A DNA stretch of 64,000 nucleotides, from contig NZ_JAGPXT010000003.1 of assembly GCF_018070465.1 (NCBI RefSeq), positions 186,001 to 250,000 on the forward strand. Direction: 5' to 3'. A program made the position numbers and the translations under genes. The notes beneath the pieces are model-generated. The model was not told where the DNA came from and did no database searches. It saw only the letters and a list, made by a program, of their open reading frames with translations. Below, piece by piece: positions 34,655-44,178 of the stretch. Within the stretch, counting starts at the first letter, position 1; every line of letters starts with the position of its first letter. Source of the DNA: Micromonospora sp. C95. GTDB taxonomy: Bacteria; Actinomycetota; Actinomycetes; Mycobacteriales; Micromonosporaceae.

Positions 34655-35866
34655 TCACTGCGGGGCGGCGTTCTCCGCCTCCCTGAGCACGGCCAGGCTC
34701 AGCCATGAGGTGAACTGCTGGTCGATGACGTGGCGTACGCGCAACGCATTCAGCACTGCCTGCGGCTGGGTGACCTGCCACACCCTGACGTCGAAGCACG
34801 GCAGCCCGTCGTCGTTGAAGTGCTGTTGCGGCAGGAACGGCAACGCCCGCCAGGCGATGCCGGCGTTGCGCAACTGGTCGACCTCCATGAAGGTGCACAG
34901 GTTGGCCAGCAGGGTGGGCAACGGCACTGCCCGACCACCGCCGTAGGTGGTGCGCAGGTTCCGCAACGTGCTCAGCTCGTTGCCGCCGATGGTGACCTCA
35001 CCCCGGTCGAACTCGGCCCACCATAAGGCGTCGTACGCGCCGATGTACCCCTGGAACAGGGCAGCCGTACCGTCGGTGGCCCGCTCCAGGACGAACTCGT
35101 GGATGGCGTCGTTCACCACATTGATCAGTACCGGATTCGGATAGTTTGCCTGGACCAGCTGGGTCAGCTTCGCGGCGCCGTTGGTGCCGTACAGCCCCTT
35201 CTCCTCGGCCACCAGCTCCACCTGGCCGCCGAGGTCCTGGACACGGCCGATGAGGTACTTGGCGGTGGGGCCACAGGCGCCGAAGAAGTTGCGGAACTGA
35301 GAACGGCTGAACGTCGTGTGCACCGGGTCATACCAGGCAAGCACGCTCTCCGGACGCCGGATCACGCGGTGCGCGGTCAACTGCTGTGGGTATGCGGTGC
35401 CCGGCACCCAACCCTGCAACGCAGTGGCCACCTCGCTCCAGTCGGCAAACCGCCAGCGTTCGGCCACCGTGTCCGCGGCCAGCGCGGCGAATCCGGGGCT
35501 GCCCAACCACGCCGCGCCCTGGACCAGCGCCTGGTACACCTCGGCCTGCTGCAGGTCGAGCAGGGCGGAGTACTCGACGACCGCCTGGCCCCGGCCGATG
35601 CGCACCGTGCCAGGCTTCTCCGCGCCGGACGGAGCAGCGTAGTTCAGCGCGACTGCGCCGGGCGTCGCGGCCAATCCGCCGACCCACTTCGCTTGCAGCA
35701 GCACTGCCAGCGCCTTGACCAGCGCGTCGGCGTCGACGAACTTCCACAGCTTCGTCGAGCTGCCGAACAGCAGCGCCGGTATTCCGGCTGACACAGCCTG
35801 CACCGCAGCGGCGTGCTGGGGCAGGTTCTTCTCCCGGTAGACGAGCGAGCCGACCTGTACCGTCAC
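34655..35866 (-). CDS. Unknown protein with possible papain-like Cys/His pair
   Basis: A 403-residue soluble protein without signal peptide. I do not recognise a family. The central part reads FRNFFGACGPTAKYLI (Cys198 followed by Gly-Pro-Thr) and, 58 residues later, INVVNDAIHEFVLERA (His256) with a downstream YIGAYDALWWAEF. A CGPT helix start followed by an HxFVxE strand is the layout of papain-like cysteine peptidases and related effector enzymes. This is inference from the motif only. GTG start with GGAGGG nine bases upstream. It has no co-transcribed neighbour. Confidence 0.62.
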   Translation of the reverse strand: MTVQVGSLVYREKNLPQHAAAVQAVSAGIPALLFGSSTKLWKFVDADALVKALAVLLQAKWVGGLAATPGAVALNYAAPSGAEKPGTVRIGRGQAVVEYSALLDLQQAEVYQALVQGAAWLGSPGFAALAADTVAERWRFADWSEVATALQGWVPGTAYPQQLTAHRVIRRPESVLAWYDPVHTTFSRSQFRNFFGACGPTAKYLIGRVQDLGGQVELVAEEKGLYGTNGAAKLTQLVQANYPNPVLINVVNDAIHEFVLERATDGTAALFQGYIGAYDALWWAEFDRGEVTIGGNELSTLRNLRTTYGGGRAVPLPTLLANLCTFMEVDQLRNAGIAWRALPFLPQQHFNDDGLPCFDVRVWQVTQPQAVLNALRVRHVIDQQFTSWLSLAVLREAENAAPQ

Positions 35867-36071
35867 GTTGTCCCTCCTCCGTCAGCGCTCACAAGAGCTG
35901 CCGGAGAACACGATGGGCCACAGCATCGTGCCGATGCAGTCACCAGGGCGACACGCTGAGCAACCATCGGCCATCCGTCAGCTATCGCTCGTCGGACCAG
36001 TTCCTCGGTCACCGACGACCCCGGGGTGAACGCCTGAGATCGTCGATCCGGCGACCTCCCGACCTCACGAT

Positions 36072-36103
36072 CATTTCCGGAGCATTTCCGGAAGTTGTTG
36101 ACA
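36072..36103 (+). promoter_or_regulatory. Xylanase promoter with CATTTCCGGA direct repeat and TTGACA
   Basis: CATTTCCGGA occurs at 36072-36081 and 36083-36092 (11-base period); the second copy extends to the palindrome TTCCGGAA. TTGACA, a good -35 hexamer, lies at 36098-36103. No convincing -10 is seen at normal spacing. The repeats are candidates for a LacI-type or activator site of plant-polymer genes. Confidence 0.42.
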
Positions 36104-36149
36104 GTGCGGCGGGACGGTATCGAGACTGACCGTTCGGGGACATGTATAT

Positions 36150-36166
36150 ACGTCGATAGACGACGT
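36150..36166. promoter_or_regulatory. Inverted repeat in xylanase leader
   Basis: ACGTCG and CGACGT arms are separated by ATAGA, giving a 17-base inverted repeat between the -35 element and the start codon. A repressor bound here would block transcription. Function is inferred from position. Confidence 0.33.
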
Positions 36167-36185
36167 CCAGCACCAAGGAGGTCCC

Positions 36186-37694
36186 GTGAACAGCGACCTG
36201 CGGCACCGTAGAAAGGTTGCTCGAACAGCTTTGCCGACGGCGGTGCTGTTGCTGCTGGGCGGCGCTGTGGTGGTTCAGTCCAGCGCTCCGGCCGCGGCCG
36301 CCGAGACCACGCTGCGGGCCGCAGCCGCCAACGCCGGGTTGTTCTTCGGCGTCGCCGCCTCGCCCAACCGGCTCTACCCGATCGTCGGGCAGGAGTTCAG
36401 CCAACTGACGCCCGAGAACGACATGAAGCCGGACCGGATCGCCACCTCCAGCGGCGGGCTGCAGAACACCAGCGGCGCGGACACCCTGGTCAACCACGCC
36501 CAGAGCAACAACATGCTGGTCCGTGGCCACACGCTGGTCTGGCACTCGCAGGCCGGGGCGTTGCAGGGTGCCAGCCAGGCGACACTGAACACCTTCATCG
36601 GCAACGCCATCAACCGCTGGGGCAGCAGGATCGCGTACTGGGACGTGGTCAACGAGGCGTTGGAGGACAACAACACCGGCCGGCGCCGCAACCAGTGGCC
36701 GCACAGCATGAACCGGGACGCCAACGGCGACGGTGACTTCTTCGACGCCGGTGACACCGATGTCATCCGGGACTCGTTCATCCGGGCCAAGCAGGTCGTC
36801 CAGGCGGGCGGACTGACCACCAAGCTGTGCATCAACGACTACGACGTCGATGGCCTGACGGTCCAGGGTGGCACCCCGAACCGCAAGGCCAACGCGCTGT
36901 ACGACATCGTCCGCAACTACCGGCAGTACATCGACTGCGTCGGGTTCCAGGCGCACTTCAACGACAACCCGAACAGCATCATCACCGACGATCTACAGGC
37001 CAACATCCAGCGCTTCGCCGACCTCGGCGTCGAGGTGCACATCACCGAGCTGGACATCGACGACGACCTGAGCAACAACGACATCGGAGCGGGCCAGGCG
37101 GAGAACTACCGCAAGGTCGTCCGGGCCTGCCTCAACGTCGAGCGGTGCACCGGCATCACCGTCTGGGGCATCTCCGACAGCGAGTCGTGGCGCTCCTCGG
37201 AACGGGGCCTGCTGTTCACCGGCGGCAACGGGAGCTACCAGAAGAAGGCCGCCTACCACGCGGTCCTCGACGAGCTGAACAAGGGCCGCAACCCCACACC
37301 CCCGTCGACCACGCCGCCGGTGACGCCGTCCGTCCCGCCGACCACGCCACCGGTCGACCCGACCACTCCCCCGCCGCCGACCACCCCGCCCCCGCCGACC
37401 ACCGGGTGCTCCGCGACGGTCTCGCTGAACTCCTGGACCGGTGGCTTCGTCGCCACGGTGCGGGTCACCGCCGGTGCCGCGCCGATCAGCGGATGGAGCG
37501 TCCAACTCACCCTGCCCTCCGGAGCCAGCGTCACCAACGCCTGGAACGCCAACCGCTCCGGCAGCAGCGGCACCGTGCAGTTCAGCAACGTCAGCTACAA
37601 CGGCTCGGTGAACGCCGGCCAGACCACCGAGTTCGGCTTCCAGGGCGTCGGGACCGCCACCGGCCTTGCTGCCCCGGTGTGCACCGCCGCCTGA
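36186..37694 (+). CDS. Secreted GH10 endo-1,4-beta-xylanase with CBM2
   Basis: A 502-residue enzyme that cleaves the beta-1,4-xylan backbone outside the cell. The signal peptide is about 1-39, ending SSAPAAAAE. The GH10 barrel covers about 43-366; acid/base Glu157 lies in WDVVNEAL and nucleophile Glu288 in VHITELDID, and the substrate-binding LTPENDMKPD and RGHTLVWHSQ motifs are intact. A Pro/Thr linker (369-407) leads to a CBM2 cellulose/xylan-binding domain from Cys408 to a C-terminal Cys, with the surface Trp residues in NSWTGGFVA, SGWSVQ and NAWNA. GTG start with AAGGAGGTCCC upstream. It stands alone, with its own promoter and a hairpin after it. Confidence 0.97.
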   Translation: MNSDLRHRRKVARTALPTAVLLLLGGAVVVQSSAPAAAAETTLRAAAANAGLFFGVAASPNRLYPIVGQEFSQLTPENDMKPDRIATSSGGLQNTSGADTLVNHAQSNNMLVRGHTLVWHSQAGALQGASQATLNTFIGNAINRWGSRIAYWDVVNEALEDNNTGRRRNQWPHSMNRDANGDGDFFDAGDTDVIRDSFIRAKQVVQAGGLTTKLCINDYDVDGLTVQGGTPNRKANALYDIVRNYRQYIDCVGFQAHFNDNPNSIITDDLQANIQRFADLGVEVHITELDIDDDLSNNDIGAGQAENYRKVVRACLNVERCTGITVWGISDSESWRSSERGLLFTGGNGSYQKKAAYHAVLDELNKGRNPTPPSTTPPVTPSVPPTTPPVDPTTPPPPTTPPPPTTGCSATVSLNSWTGGFVATVRVTAGAAPISGWSVQLTLPSGASVTNAWNANRSGSSGTVQFSNVSYNGSVNAGQTTEFGFQGVGTATGLAAPVCTAA

Positions 37695-37698
37695 GTAC

Positions 37699-37750
37699 CA
37701 GCTGTCCTGGGCGGCCGTCATGGGGTACGACCGTGCCGCCCGGGCAGCTG
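37699..37750 (+). terminator. Hairpin downstream of the xylanase gene
   Basis: CCTGGGCGGC (37706-37715) pairs with GCCGCCCGGG (37735-37744) with one mismatch around a 19-base loop, and CAGCTG arms extend the stem on both sides with a small bulge. It begins a few bases after the stop codon. Confidence 0.5.
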
Positions 37751-37903
37751 TTGCGGAGGTTCGCTGCCGTATCGGCGACGTGCCGGTGGGCTTGTGGGGC
37801 TGGAGCCAGGTGGCCCGCGTTCAGTCGCTGACTCTGCCTCGGGACTGGTACCCCAGGTCCTGGTACTCGGGGTGCCGGGCGATCCACCCGCGAAGAGCTC
37901 AGC

Positions 37904-38782
37904 TCAGCCCAGCTGATCCGCCACCTCCAGCGCCGCCCGGTAGCCCACGTGCTGCACCACGATGTCCACGTCGAGTGCGGACTGCACCGCCCGGGCGACG
38001 TCCTCCCGGACCTTCGCGAGTGCCTTGGTGCCCAGGTCGGTCAGCCAGGCACGCAGCAGCAGCAGGCGAAGTTCCGAGGCGGCCAGTTCGGCCGCCTCCA
38101 GGCGACCTGCCTGCTCGGCCCGGGCCGTCAGGCGCTCGGCGAGCAGGGTCGGCGCGTCGAGTTCGCGGCCGATGAGGCACAGCACCAGCCGGTGCTGTTC
38201 CATCCGTGCGGCCAACGCGTCGGCAACCAGCACCACGCCCGCCGACGCCCAGTGCCGTACCACCGGATTGTGCCGGCTCACCACCGCCATCAGCGGGCTC
38301 AGCTCGTGCCCGTCGGCTTGGCGGCGCAGTTCGAGCAGGTAGCTGGCGGTGAGTGCCTGAAGCCGGCGTTGCGCACGCTGCACCTGGTTGAGGGCGGCCA
38401 CCCGTCGCACCCCGCCGGACAGTGGACGCAGGGACTGCAGCGCGCGCTTGGGCGAGTCCTCGAACGCGTCCACCACGTCCTGCTCCAGTTCGGTGCGCTC
38501 CTCGGCGGTGAGCGCCTCGCCAGCGAGGAACTCGGCGAACGCGACCGTCTCCGCCAGGTGGCCACGGGTCAACCGGTATCCCCGGGAGGCCGCGACGACC
38601 GTGGCCGCCACCGCGGGGTCGATCGACACGTCGCCACGCGGGAAGCCGCTCGACTGCTCCAGCCAGTGCTCGGTGGCCAGCGGCGTACCGGCCCACCGGC
38701 GAGCGGCGTCACCGCGGGCCTGCTCGGCGTCGAACAACGGTGTGGCGGCACCTGCGGGCGCGGCGCTGACCTGTATGGACAT
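37904..38782 (-). CDS. Unknown helical protein next to type VII locus 2
   Basis: A 292-residue protein without signal peptide or membrane segment, strongly helical and rich in Ala, Leu, Arg and Glu (for example ELRRQADGHELSPLMAVVSRHN and RAEQAGRLEAAELAASELRLLLL). No family is recognised. The start is the ATG after GGAGGTCACC. It is divergent from the giant type VII substrate gene, so it may be a cytosolic partner of that locus, but nothing in the sequence proves this. Confidence 0.68.
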   Translation of the reverse strand: MSIQVSAAPAGAATPLFDAEQARGDAARRWAGTPLATEHWLEQSSGFPRGDVSIDPAVAATVVAASRGYRLTRGHLAETVAFAEFLAGEALTAEERTELEQDVVDAFEDSPKRALQSLRPLSGGVRRVAALNQVQRAQRRLQALTASYLLELRRQADGHELSPLMAVVSRHNPVVRHWASAGVVLVADALAARMEQHRLVLCLIGRELDAPTLLAERLTARAEQAGRLEAAELAASELRLLLLRAWLTDLGTKALAKVREDVARAVQSALDVDIVVQHVGYRAALEVADQLG

Positions 38783-38964
38783 GGTGACCTCCGAAGCTGG
38801 TGACGCGGAATGTGCCGGACCGGGCGGCCCGCACAACCCACATTCGCCGGCCAGCCGCGTCGCGGTTCCCCGACCCGGCTGGGGAACCGGTCCGCACCGT
38901 CACGGCGAACCCTGGCTGTCGCGAGCCTCGCCAAGGGACGCGCGTTGGGGGAAGGAGCCGGACG

Positions 38965-41900
38965 ATGGCGTACGTCGGTATCGACAGTCAGGGCGCGCGG
39001 GGGTTGGGCGGGGTGCTCCGCGACACCGCAACCCGCGCGGAGGCGGTGCGGCGTCAGGTGGTCGGCGCGCTCAACCTCGCCGAGTTGACCAGCCAGGCGC
39101 CCCTGCAACTCGCCCTCGTCCAGGACGGGTTCGCCACCCTGGGTGCCGGGGTCATCGACAAGGCCGACCTCGCCGAGCAGTTCGCGATCGATCCCCAGAG
39201 GTTAGCCACCAGCCTCGGCGCGACCACCGCCGAACTCGGCAGTGTGCTCGGCGCGCTGCTCGGCTTCGCCGGCCCACGGGATCTGCGGGCCGTCCTCGTC
39301 GGCCTCGCCCCGGCCGGCAAGGACGCAGCGCTGGACGCGGCACTCGCTCGCCTGTCGCCGGTGCTGGTGCCGGCGCTGCTGGCCGGGCAGCGACCCGACC
39401 TCCCCGCCGAACTGCTGCCCGACCTACGAGTGCTGGCCCTCGCGCTGGGCATCGAACACGTCGGACCACCGGTGTCGCAGGTGGACGGGGAGCAGACCGG
39501 CGGTGGCTTCCTCGGCCTGTTCCGGCGCCGGGCCGAGCAACGCACCACCGAGGTGTTCTGGCAGGACTTCTGGTCCGACGGACGGTCCGTCGACGACGTG
39601 CTGGCCGACCCGCAGCGACTGCTGGACTGGGTCGCCGGCACCGTCGACCTGGACCACCGCCTCGCCCGCGCGGCAGATCTCCCGCGACTGGGCGACGTGC
39701 TGGCCACGCACGACTTCGCCACCGCCGAGAGCGCACCGGCAGAGCTGGCCGCGAAGATCGCCGCCGCCGAGGTCGAGTTCGCGGCGATCGCCGACTGGCT
39801 GCCCGCCCACCTCGTGGGCCGGGACACCACCGCGCCCGATGACACTCAACTCGGGCAGACGCTGGCCTTCGCCGCCCGGGTCGGCTGGACCGACCCCAGT
39901 GCCACGGCGGCGACCCTGACGGCCCGGTTCGCGGCGGCGGTGGCGTTCCTGCGCGCCAACCGGATGGTGCAGAGCGCGCTGCTGCCCACCGGGTTCGAGG
40001 GCGACACCGACCCGACGGCGTTCTTCAACGAGGCGGGCATCGACGTCGTCCTGCGGTTCGGCCGCGCGGCAGGGGCCATCGACGAGTCGTACACGGTCGG
40101 CCTGGCCGGGCTCGTGGACCAGGCGATGACCGCCGCCGGGGTTGATCTGAGCAGCGCGACACCCGTCGAGCTGACCGAACCGATCCAGCAGCGGCTCTTC
40201 GCGCTCGTCGCGAGTCAGATCCCCCGCTCGATGGCCGAGTCGCCGGCTGTCCAGGCGCAGTTCGTGGGGGCGTTGAGCTACCTGCGGGGCGCGACCGACG
40301 GGCCGCAGTTGCGCGAGCGCATCAACCGGGTCGTCGCGGCCTTCCGGTCCCTGGCCGTCGTCGGGGCTCCGGCGCTCACCGAACGCGAGCTGACCGCCGT
40401 GGTGGGCGCCAACGTGGTGGACGCGCTGGGCCGGGGTCGACTGCGGCTGCGCAGCCGGGACGCGGTCGAGCGCAGCCCCGAGTTCCTGATTCTCGCCCGC
40501 CAGTGGGGCATCCCCGGTAGCCGCAGTCAGGATCTCGGCAAGCACAAGCTCAACGTCACCTTCGACGACCTCGGGGTGCTGACCGACATCAGCCGGCGGA
40601 AAAAGAAGAAGAAGGGTTTCCTGTCCCGGATCTTCGACACCGTCAAGTCGATCGGCAAGGCCATCGTGACCGCCTGGAAGGACAACCCGTTCAAGGCGAT
40701 CTTCCAGATCGGCAAGATCGCGCTCGGGGTCGCCAGTCTCGTCGTACCCGGTCTGCAGGCCGTCGGGATCGCCACCCTGGCGGTCAACGCGGTCGAGGCG
40801 GTGAGCCACGCCATCGACGGCAACTGGCTGGGCGCCATCGGTGCGGGACTGTCCGCCTTCACCGCCGGCGCCGACCTGCTGGGTGCGGCGGCCGGGGCGG
40901 CGAAGCTGGTCGGTCAGAGCACCATCGTGGGTGATCTCTTCGACGCCGGCAGCACCCTGGACGTGCTGCGCAACGCCAAGCGCGCCTTCGACATCGGTGC
41001 GTCGGTGTTCCAGGCGTCCCAGGCGAAGACGGTGGTCGGTGCGATAACCGCGGGGCTCGGCGCGGCCGGCAGCGTCCTGGGCAACGGCGGGCCGCTGCTG
41101 GCGAGCCTCGACCTGATCGACAGGAACCTGGCGCTCGACCTGGTGCGACTCGGTACGTCCGTCCGGGACGTCGCCCGACTCGTGACCCCGGCCGCCGGTG
41201 TGATCCAGGCTCTCGACCGAGGCGACGCGCTGGCCGCGTTCGGCAACGGACTCTCGGTGGTCTCCGCCGGGGCGGCGGCGCTGCTCAATCCCAGGGGCGT
41301 CCTCGGCGACCCGAAGACCGTCGCCGGAACGGCGTTCGACTTCGATGCCAGGACCCGGACCGACCTGGCCGACCTGGCCAAGGGCACCGGGGTCGCGGCG
41401 AACCTGGCGCAGGCCATCTCCGCGGTCGACGCGGGGCGTCCGTTCGCCGCCGGACAGGCACTTGCCCAGGCGCTGCGGATCGCCCGTACCTCGCCGCCGG
41501 ACGGGCCGGACGCGGCCCTGGTCGCGCAGCGCGTCGCCGAGGTGGGCGTCGTGCTGGAAGGGGTGTTCCGGGGCGCCGACCCGAGGCTGGCCGCCCCCTT
41601 GGTCATGCAGCGGCTCAGCGACGTACTCGGTGCGCTGCGGCCGACCGGCGTACCCGGCAGTCCCGCCACCGGGCGCGAGTCGCTCGCCCTGTTCACCGGC
41701 GCAGCCACGACGTCCGCGGCGACCGCCACGTTCGACCCGCTCCCGGGATCGGCCGGCACGGCTCCGCCGAGCGGCCCCGCGGTGATCGGCACCCTGGCCG
41801 AAACGGCCGGGCAGAGCAACCTGCCGGGCGGGGCCGGAGCAGACGTCCTGGCGGGCGGGGCCGGGGCAAACGTCTTGGCGGGCGGGGCCGGGGCAGACAC

Positions 41901-43569
41901 GCTCGGCGGCGAATTCGTCCTGGCACAGGCCACCGGCGGGCCGGGCGCCCGCCGGCCGACCATGACCCTGCCCGGCTCCGCGACACCTATACCGCTGCAA
42001 CCGGGAATGCAGTTCATTCCGCCCGGTGCCACGGTCGTGGGGCCTGACGGCAGCGTGTACGGCGGCGACAGCGGATCGGTACCGGACTCGGCACGCGGCT
42101 CGATGAGCCTCCTCGGCGGGATGCGGTCGGCTCCCGGACAGCTCAAGGAACTCCCCGGCGGTTACCTGCTCTTCTTCCTCGACCGCTCCGAGGACATGCC
42201 GCAGAGCCGGCTGGACGACCCGGACGACACGGGCATCGCTGGCGGTGGGACTCGTCTCGCCGGTTTCGCCGGCGCGTCGCTGCTCGGCGGCCCCACCAGC
42301 GATCTGCTGCTTGGCGGGGCGTCCAGCGACCTGCGCCGCACCGGCGCCGCCGGCCCCCAGGACGAGTTGGGACGGATCGCCCTTCCCGACGGCCTCGGTC
42401 GCCACCCGGATTCGCCGTTCTACGTTCCGCTGCCGGCCGAGCCACCGTTGCATCCCATCGGGCAGTTGTTCCTGCCGCCGGCTGACGGGCCGTCCCACGT
42501 CTGGGCGGCGCCGCAGAACCCGGCGTTCGTCGCCAACCATGTCCTCGACGGCGGCGCGCGGACCAAGGAGTCCATCCTCAACATCGTGGGCTGGGGCGCC
42601 TCCGCCCAGGGGCCGCACCACGCGTCCGAGTCGGTCTACGTGGGTGTCCGCAACGGCGTGCTGCTGATCGACAACGACACGGCACCGGTGGACGGTCTCA
42701 CCATCGGCGGCATGGCCGGATTCTCCTACCAGGGCGACCGCTACGGCCTGGTCACCTCGATTGCCGGCGAGGTGAATCTCGGTCCGATCCTGGACCTGCG
42801 GCTACCCACAGTTGCTCTCGACGGGATGGCAGCGGTGAACATCCCCTTCATCGGGGCCGTCGGGTTCCGGGCCAACGGCGACGGGTTCCGGCTCGCCGAG
42901 CAGAGCGACTTCGCCGAAGGCCTGGCTACCGGCGGGGGCGCACTGGTCAGCGTCAAGTACCCGGTCGGCGGCGATCTCGCGGTGGAGCGCATCGCCGAAC
43001 TCGCCGAGGTGTCCACGGCGGACGTGCTCGTCGCACAACAGGCACCGCCGGGCAGCCTGCTGGCGTTCGACGTACGCGACGAGTTCCGGTCACCGTTCGA
43101 CCCCACGTTCGCGGGCCGGCCCGGTCTCCCGGCCCCGGACATCGGGCCTGCCGCCGCCCGCGACCTCGATGGCGGCCTGCCTGACGGCTTCTCCGTCGAT
43201 CCGGGCGATGCGTACGCGCCACCGCCTGACGACCTGTACCGCTACGGCAGCCTGGGGTCAACGGAGCTGGTCAGCTGGGACGACGTAGCCGAGCACGAGC
43301 TGCCCGACCTCTACCACACCGCCTACGACACCATGATCGGCCTCGGGGCACCCGAGGGCACCACCGTCGACTTCGGACTCGACGACGACTTCTGGGCCCA
43401 GACGCAGCTCTCAGCGGCCTACGACGACGGTACGCCGCCGCTGCTGGGATCGGCGCTCGACACGTCGACCTGGGATCCCCAACTGGAGTCGTTGCCCGGG
43501 ATCGACATCAGCTACGACGAGTTCACGCCGCTCGACCTGGAGGCCGACGGCGGCTGGTCGGACTGGTGA
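38965..43569 (+). CDS. 1534-residue type VII secretion substrate candidate with RTX-like repeats
   Basis: No signal peptide. The first 100 residues are helical (RGLGGVLRDTATRAEAVRRQV), like export domains of large type VII proteins. A basic cluster near 545 (RRKKKKKG) precedes a hydrophobic region at about 580-650. Residues 955-981 are three nonapeptides, GGAGADVLA, GGAGANVLA and GGAGADTLG, matching the RTX calcium-binding consensus GGxGxDxLx. The C-terminal 500 residues contain beta-rich stretches (SVYVGVRNGVLLIDNDTAPV and GGMAGFSYQGDRYGLVTSI) and an acidic tail. No catalytic domain is recognised. The ATG follows GAAGGAG. It leads an operon with two small helical proteins, so it is probably exported with them. 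Confidence 0.8.
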   Translation: MAYVGIDSQGARGLGGVLRDTATRAEAVRRQVVGALNLAELTSQAPLQLALVQDGFATLGAGVIDKADLAEQFAIDPQRLATSLGATTAELGSVLGALLGFAGPRDLRAVLVGLAPAGKDAALDAALARLSPVLVPALLAGQRPDLPAELLPDLRVLALALGIEHVGPPVSQVDGEQTGGGFLGLFRRRAEQRTTEVFWQDFWSDGRSVDDVLADPQRLLDWVAGTVDLDHRLARAADLPRLGDVLATHDFATAESAPAELAAKIAAAEVEFAAIADWLPAHLVGRDTTAPDDTQLGQTLAFAARVGWTDPSATAATLTARFAAAVAFLRANRMVQSALLPTGFEGDTDPTAFFNEAGIDVVLRFGRAAGAIDESYTVGLAGLVDQAMTAAGVDLSSATPVELTEPIQQRLFALVASQIPRSMAESPAVQAQFVGALSYLRGATDGPQLRERINRVVAAFRSLAVVGAPALTERELTAVVGANVVDALGRGRLRLRSRDAVERSPEFLILARQWGIPGSRSQDLGKHKLNVTFDDLGVLTDISRRKKKKKGFLSRIFDTVKSIGKAIVTAWKDNPFKAIFQIGKIALGVASLVVPGLQAVGIATLAVNAVEAVSHAIDGNWLGAIGAGLSAFTAGADLLGAAAGAAKLVGQSTIVGDLFDAGSTLDVLRNAKRAFDIGASVFQASQAKTVVGAITAGLGAAGSVLGNGGPLLASLDLIDRNLALDLVRLGTSVRDVARLVTPAAGVIQALDRGDALAAFGNGLSVVSAGAAALLNPRGVLGDPKTVAGTAFDFDARTRTDLADLAKGTGVAANLAQAISAVDAGRPFAAGQALAQALRIARTSPPDGPDAALVAQRVAEVGVVLEGVFRGADPRLAAPLVMQRLSDVLGALRPTGVPGSPATGRESLALFTGAATTSAATATFDPLPGSAGTAPPSGPAVIGTLAETAGQSNLPGGAGADVLAGGAGANVLAGGAGADTLGGEFVLAQATGGPGARRPTMTLPGSATPIPLQPGMQFIPPGATVVGPDGSVYGGDSGSVPDSARGSMSLLGGMRSAPGQLKELPGGYLLFFLDRSEDMPQSRLDDPDDTGIAGGGTRLAGFAGASLLGGPTSDLLLGGASSDLRRTGAAGPQDELGRIALPDGLGRHPDSPFYVPLPAEPPLHPIGQLFLPPADGPSHVWAAPQNPAFVANHVLDGGARTKESILNIVGWGASAQGPHHASESVYVGVRNGVLLIDNDTAPVDGLTIGGMAGFSYQGDRYGLVTSIAGEVNLGPILDLRLPTVALDGMAAVNIPFIGAVGFRANGDGFRLAEQSDFAEGLATGGGALVSVKYPVGGDLAVERIAELAEVSTADVLVAQQAPPGSLLAFDVRDEFRSPFDPTFAGRPGLPAPDIGPAAARDLDGGLPDGFSVDPGDAYAPPPDDLYRYGSLGSTELVSWDDVAEHELPDLYHTAYDTMIGLGAPEGTTVDFGLDDDFWAQTQLSAAYDDGTPPLLGSALDTSTWDPQLESLPGIDISYDEFTPLDLEADGGWSDW
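41827..41907 (+). repeat. Three 27-base repeats coding RTX-like nonapeptides
   Basis: Three head-to-tail units at 41827-41853, 41854-41880 and 41881-41907 encode GGAGADVLA, GGAGANVLA and GGAGADTLG. DNA identity between units is high, so the array looks recently expanded. Confidence 0.85.
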
Positions 43570-43659
43570 GCGAGGGAACCGAAACGGTACCCGGCAGCGA
43601 ATGCAGACGACCGAGGCGACACCGGTCGCCCGGGAAGAACACATCGGGAGGAAGCAGTC

Positions 43660-44160
43660 ATGAACGTCGGAATGCTCGGCGGCGACGTCGCCCAGATCCA
43701 GCAGCACGCCAGCGCGTACCGCAGCCTCGGTGACAGCCTCGCCGCCTGTGGTGGCAACGTCGTCTCGACGACGGACAGCGCGGTCGCCGGTCTTCAGGAG
43801 CAGATCACCAACGCCCAGACCGCCGTGGTCTCGGCGCTGCTGGCGGTCAGCCAGGAGTCCCGCTCGGTGACCACGAGCTTCGGCGGCGTCCAGTGGACCG
43901 GCGCCAACCGGGCCCAGGCCGAGGAGGTCGGCGTGGAACTCGACGCGCGGGTCAACGAGACGACGGTGCGCGTACAGGAGATCTTCGAGACCTTCCGGGC
44001 CGACCTCGCCCGCCTCGGTGGGGAACTGAACGACGTGGCCACCCAGTTCAACGCCGTCGCCGTGGCGGCCGGCGAGTCGGCCGGATCGCTGGGGCAGGCG
44101 ATGGACGCGCAGGCCGTCCAGCTCGACGAGATCATGAACACCGGGATCACCCGCGCCTGA
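43660..44160 (+). CDS. WXG-motif type VII secretion protein, locus 2
   Basis: A 166-residue helical protein, longer than the usual 100. FGGVQWTGANRAQAEEVG contains a true WxG turn at Trp79-Gly81, and two long helices flank it. It has no signal peptide. Such proteins are exported by, or act as partners of, FtsK/SpoIIIE ATPases. GGGAGGAAG lies ten bases before the ATG, and the gene follows the giant substrate gene by 90 bases. A strong stem-loop lies between it and the next small gene. Confidence 0.82.
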   Translation: MNVGMLGGDVAQIQQHASAYRSLGDSLAACGGNVVSTTDSAVAGLQEQITNAQTAVVSALLAVSQESRSVTTSFGGVQWTGANRAQAEEVGVELDARVNETTVRVQEIFETFRADLARLGGELNDVATQFNAVAVAAGESAGSLGQAMDAQAVQLDEIMNTGITRA

Positions 44161-44178
44161 GTGATGGGTCGCCGTACC

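Larger units (their letters stand above)
35867..36185. other. 319-base region upstream of the xylanase gene
   Basis: No gene recognised. The left part serves the unknown protein on the minus strand; the right part holds the xylanase promoter region with an 11-base-period repeat, TTGACA, an inverted repeat and the ribosome site AAGGAGG. Confidence 0.6.

Noticed and set aside
39424..42621. A 1065-residue minus-strand frame
   Set aside because: Antisense shadow of the giant type VII substrate gene; composition typical of high-GC shadow frames, and no motif.
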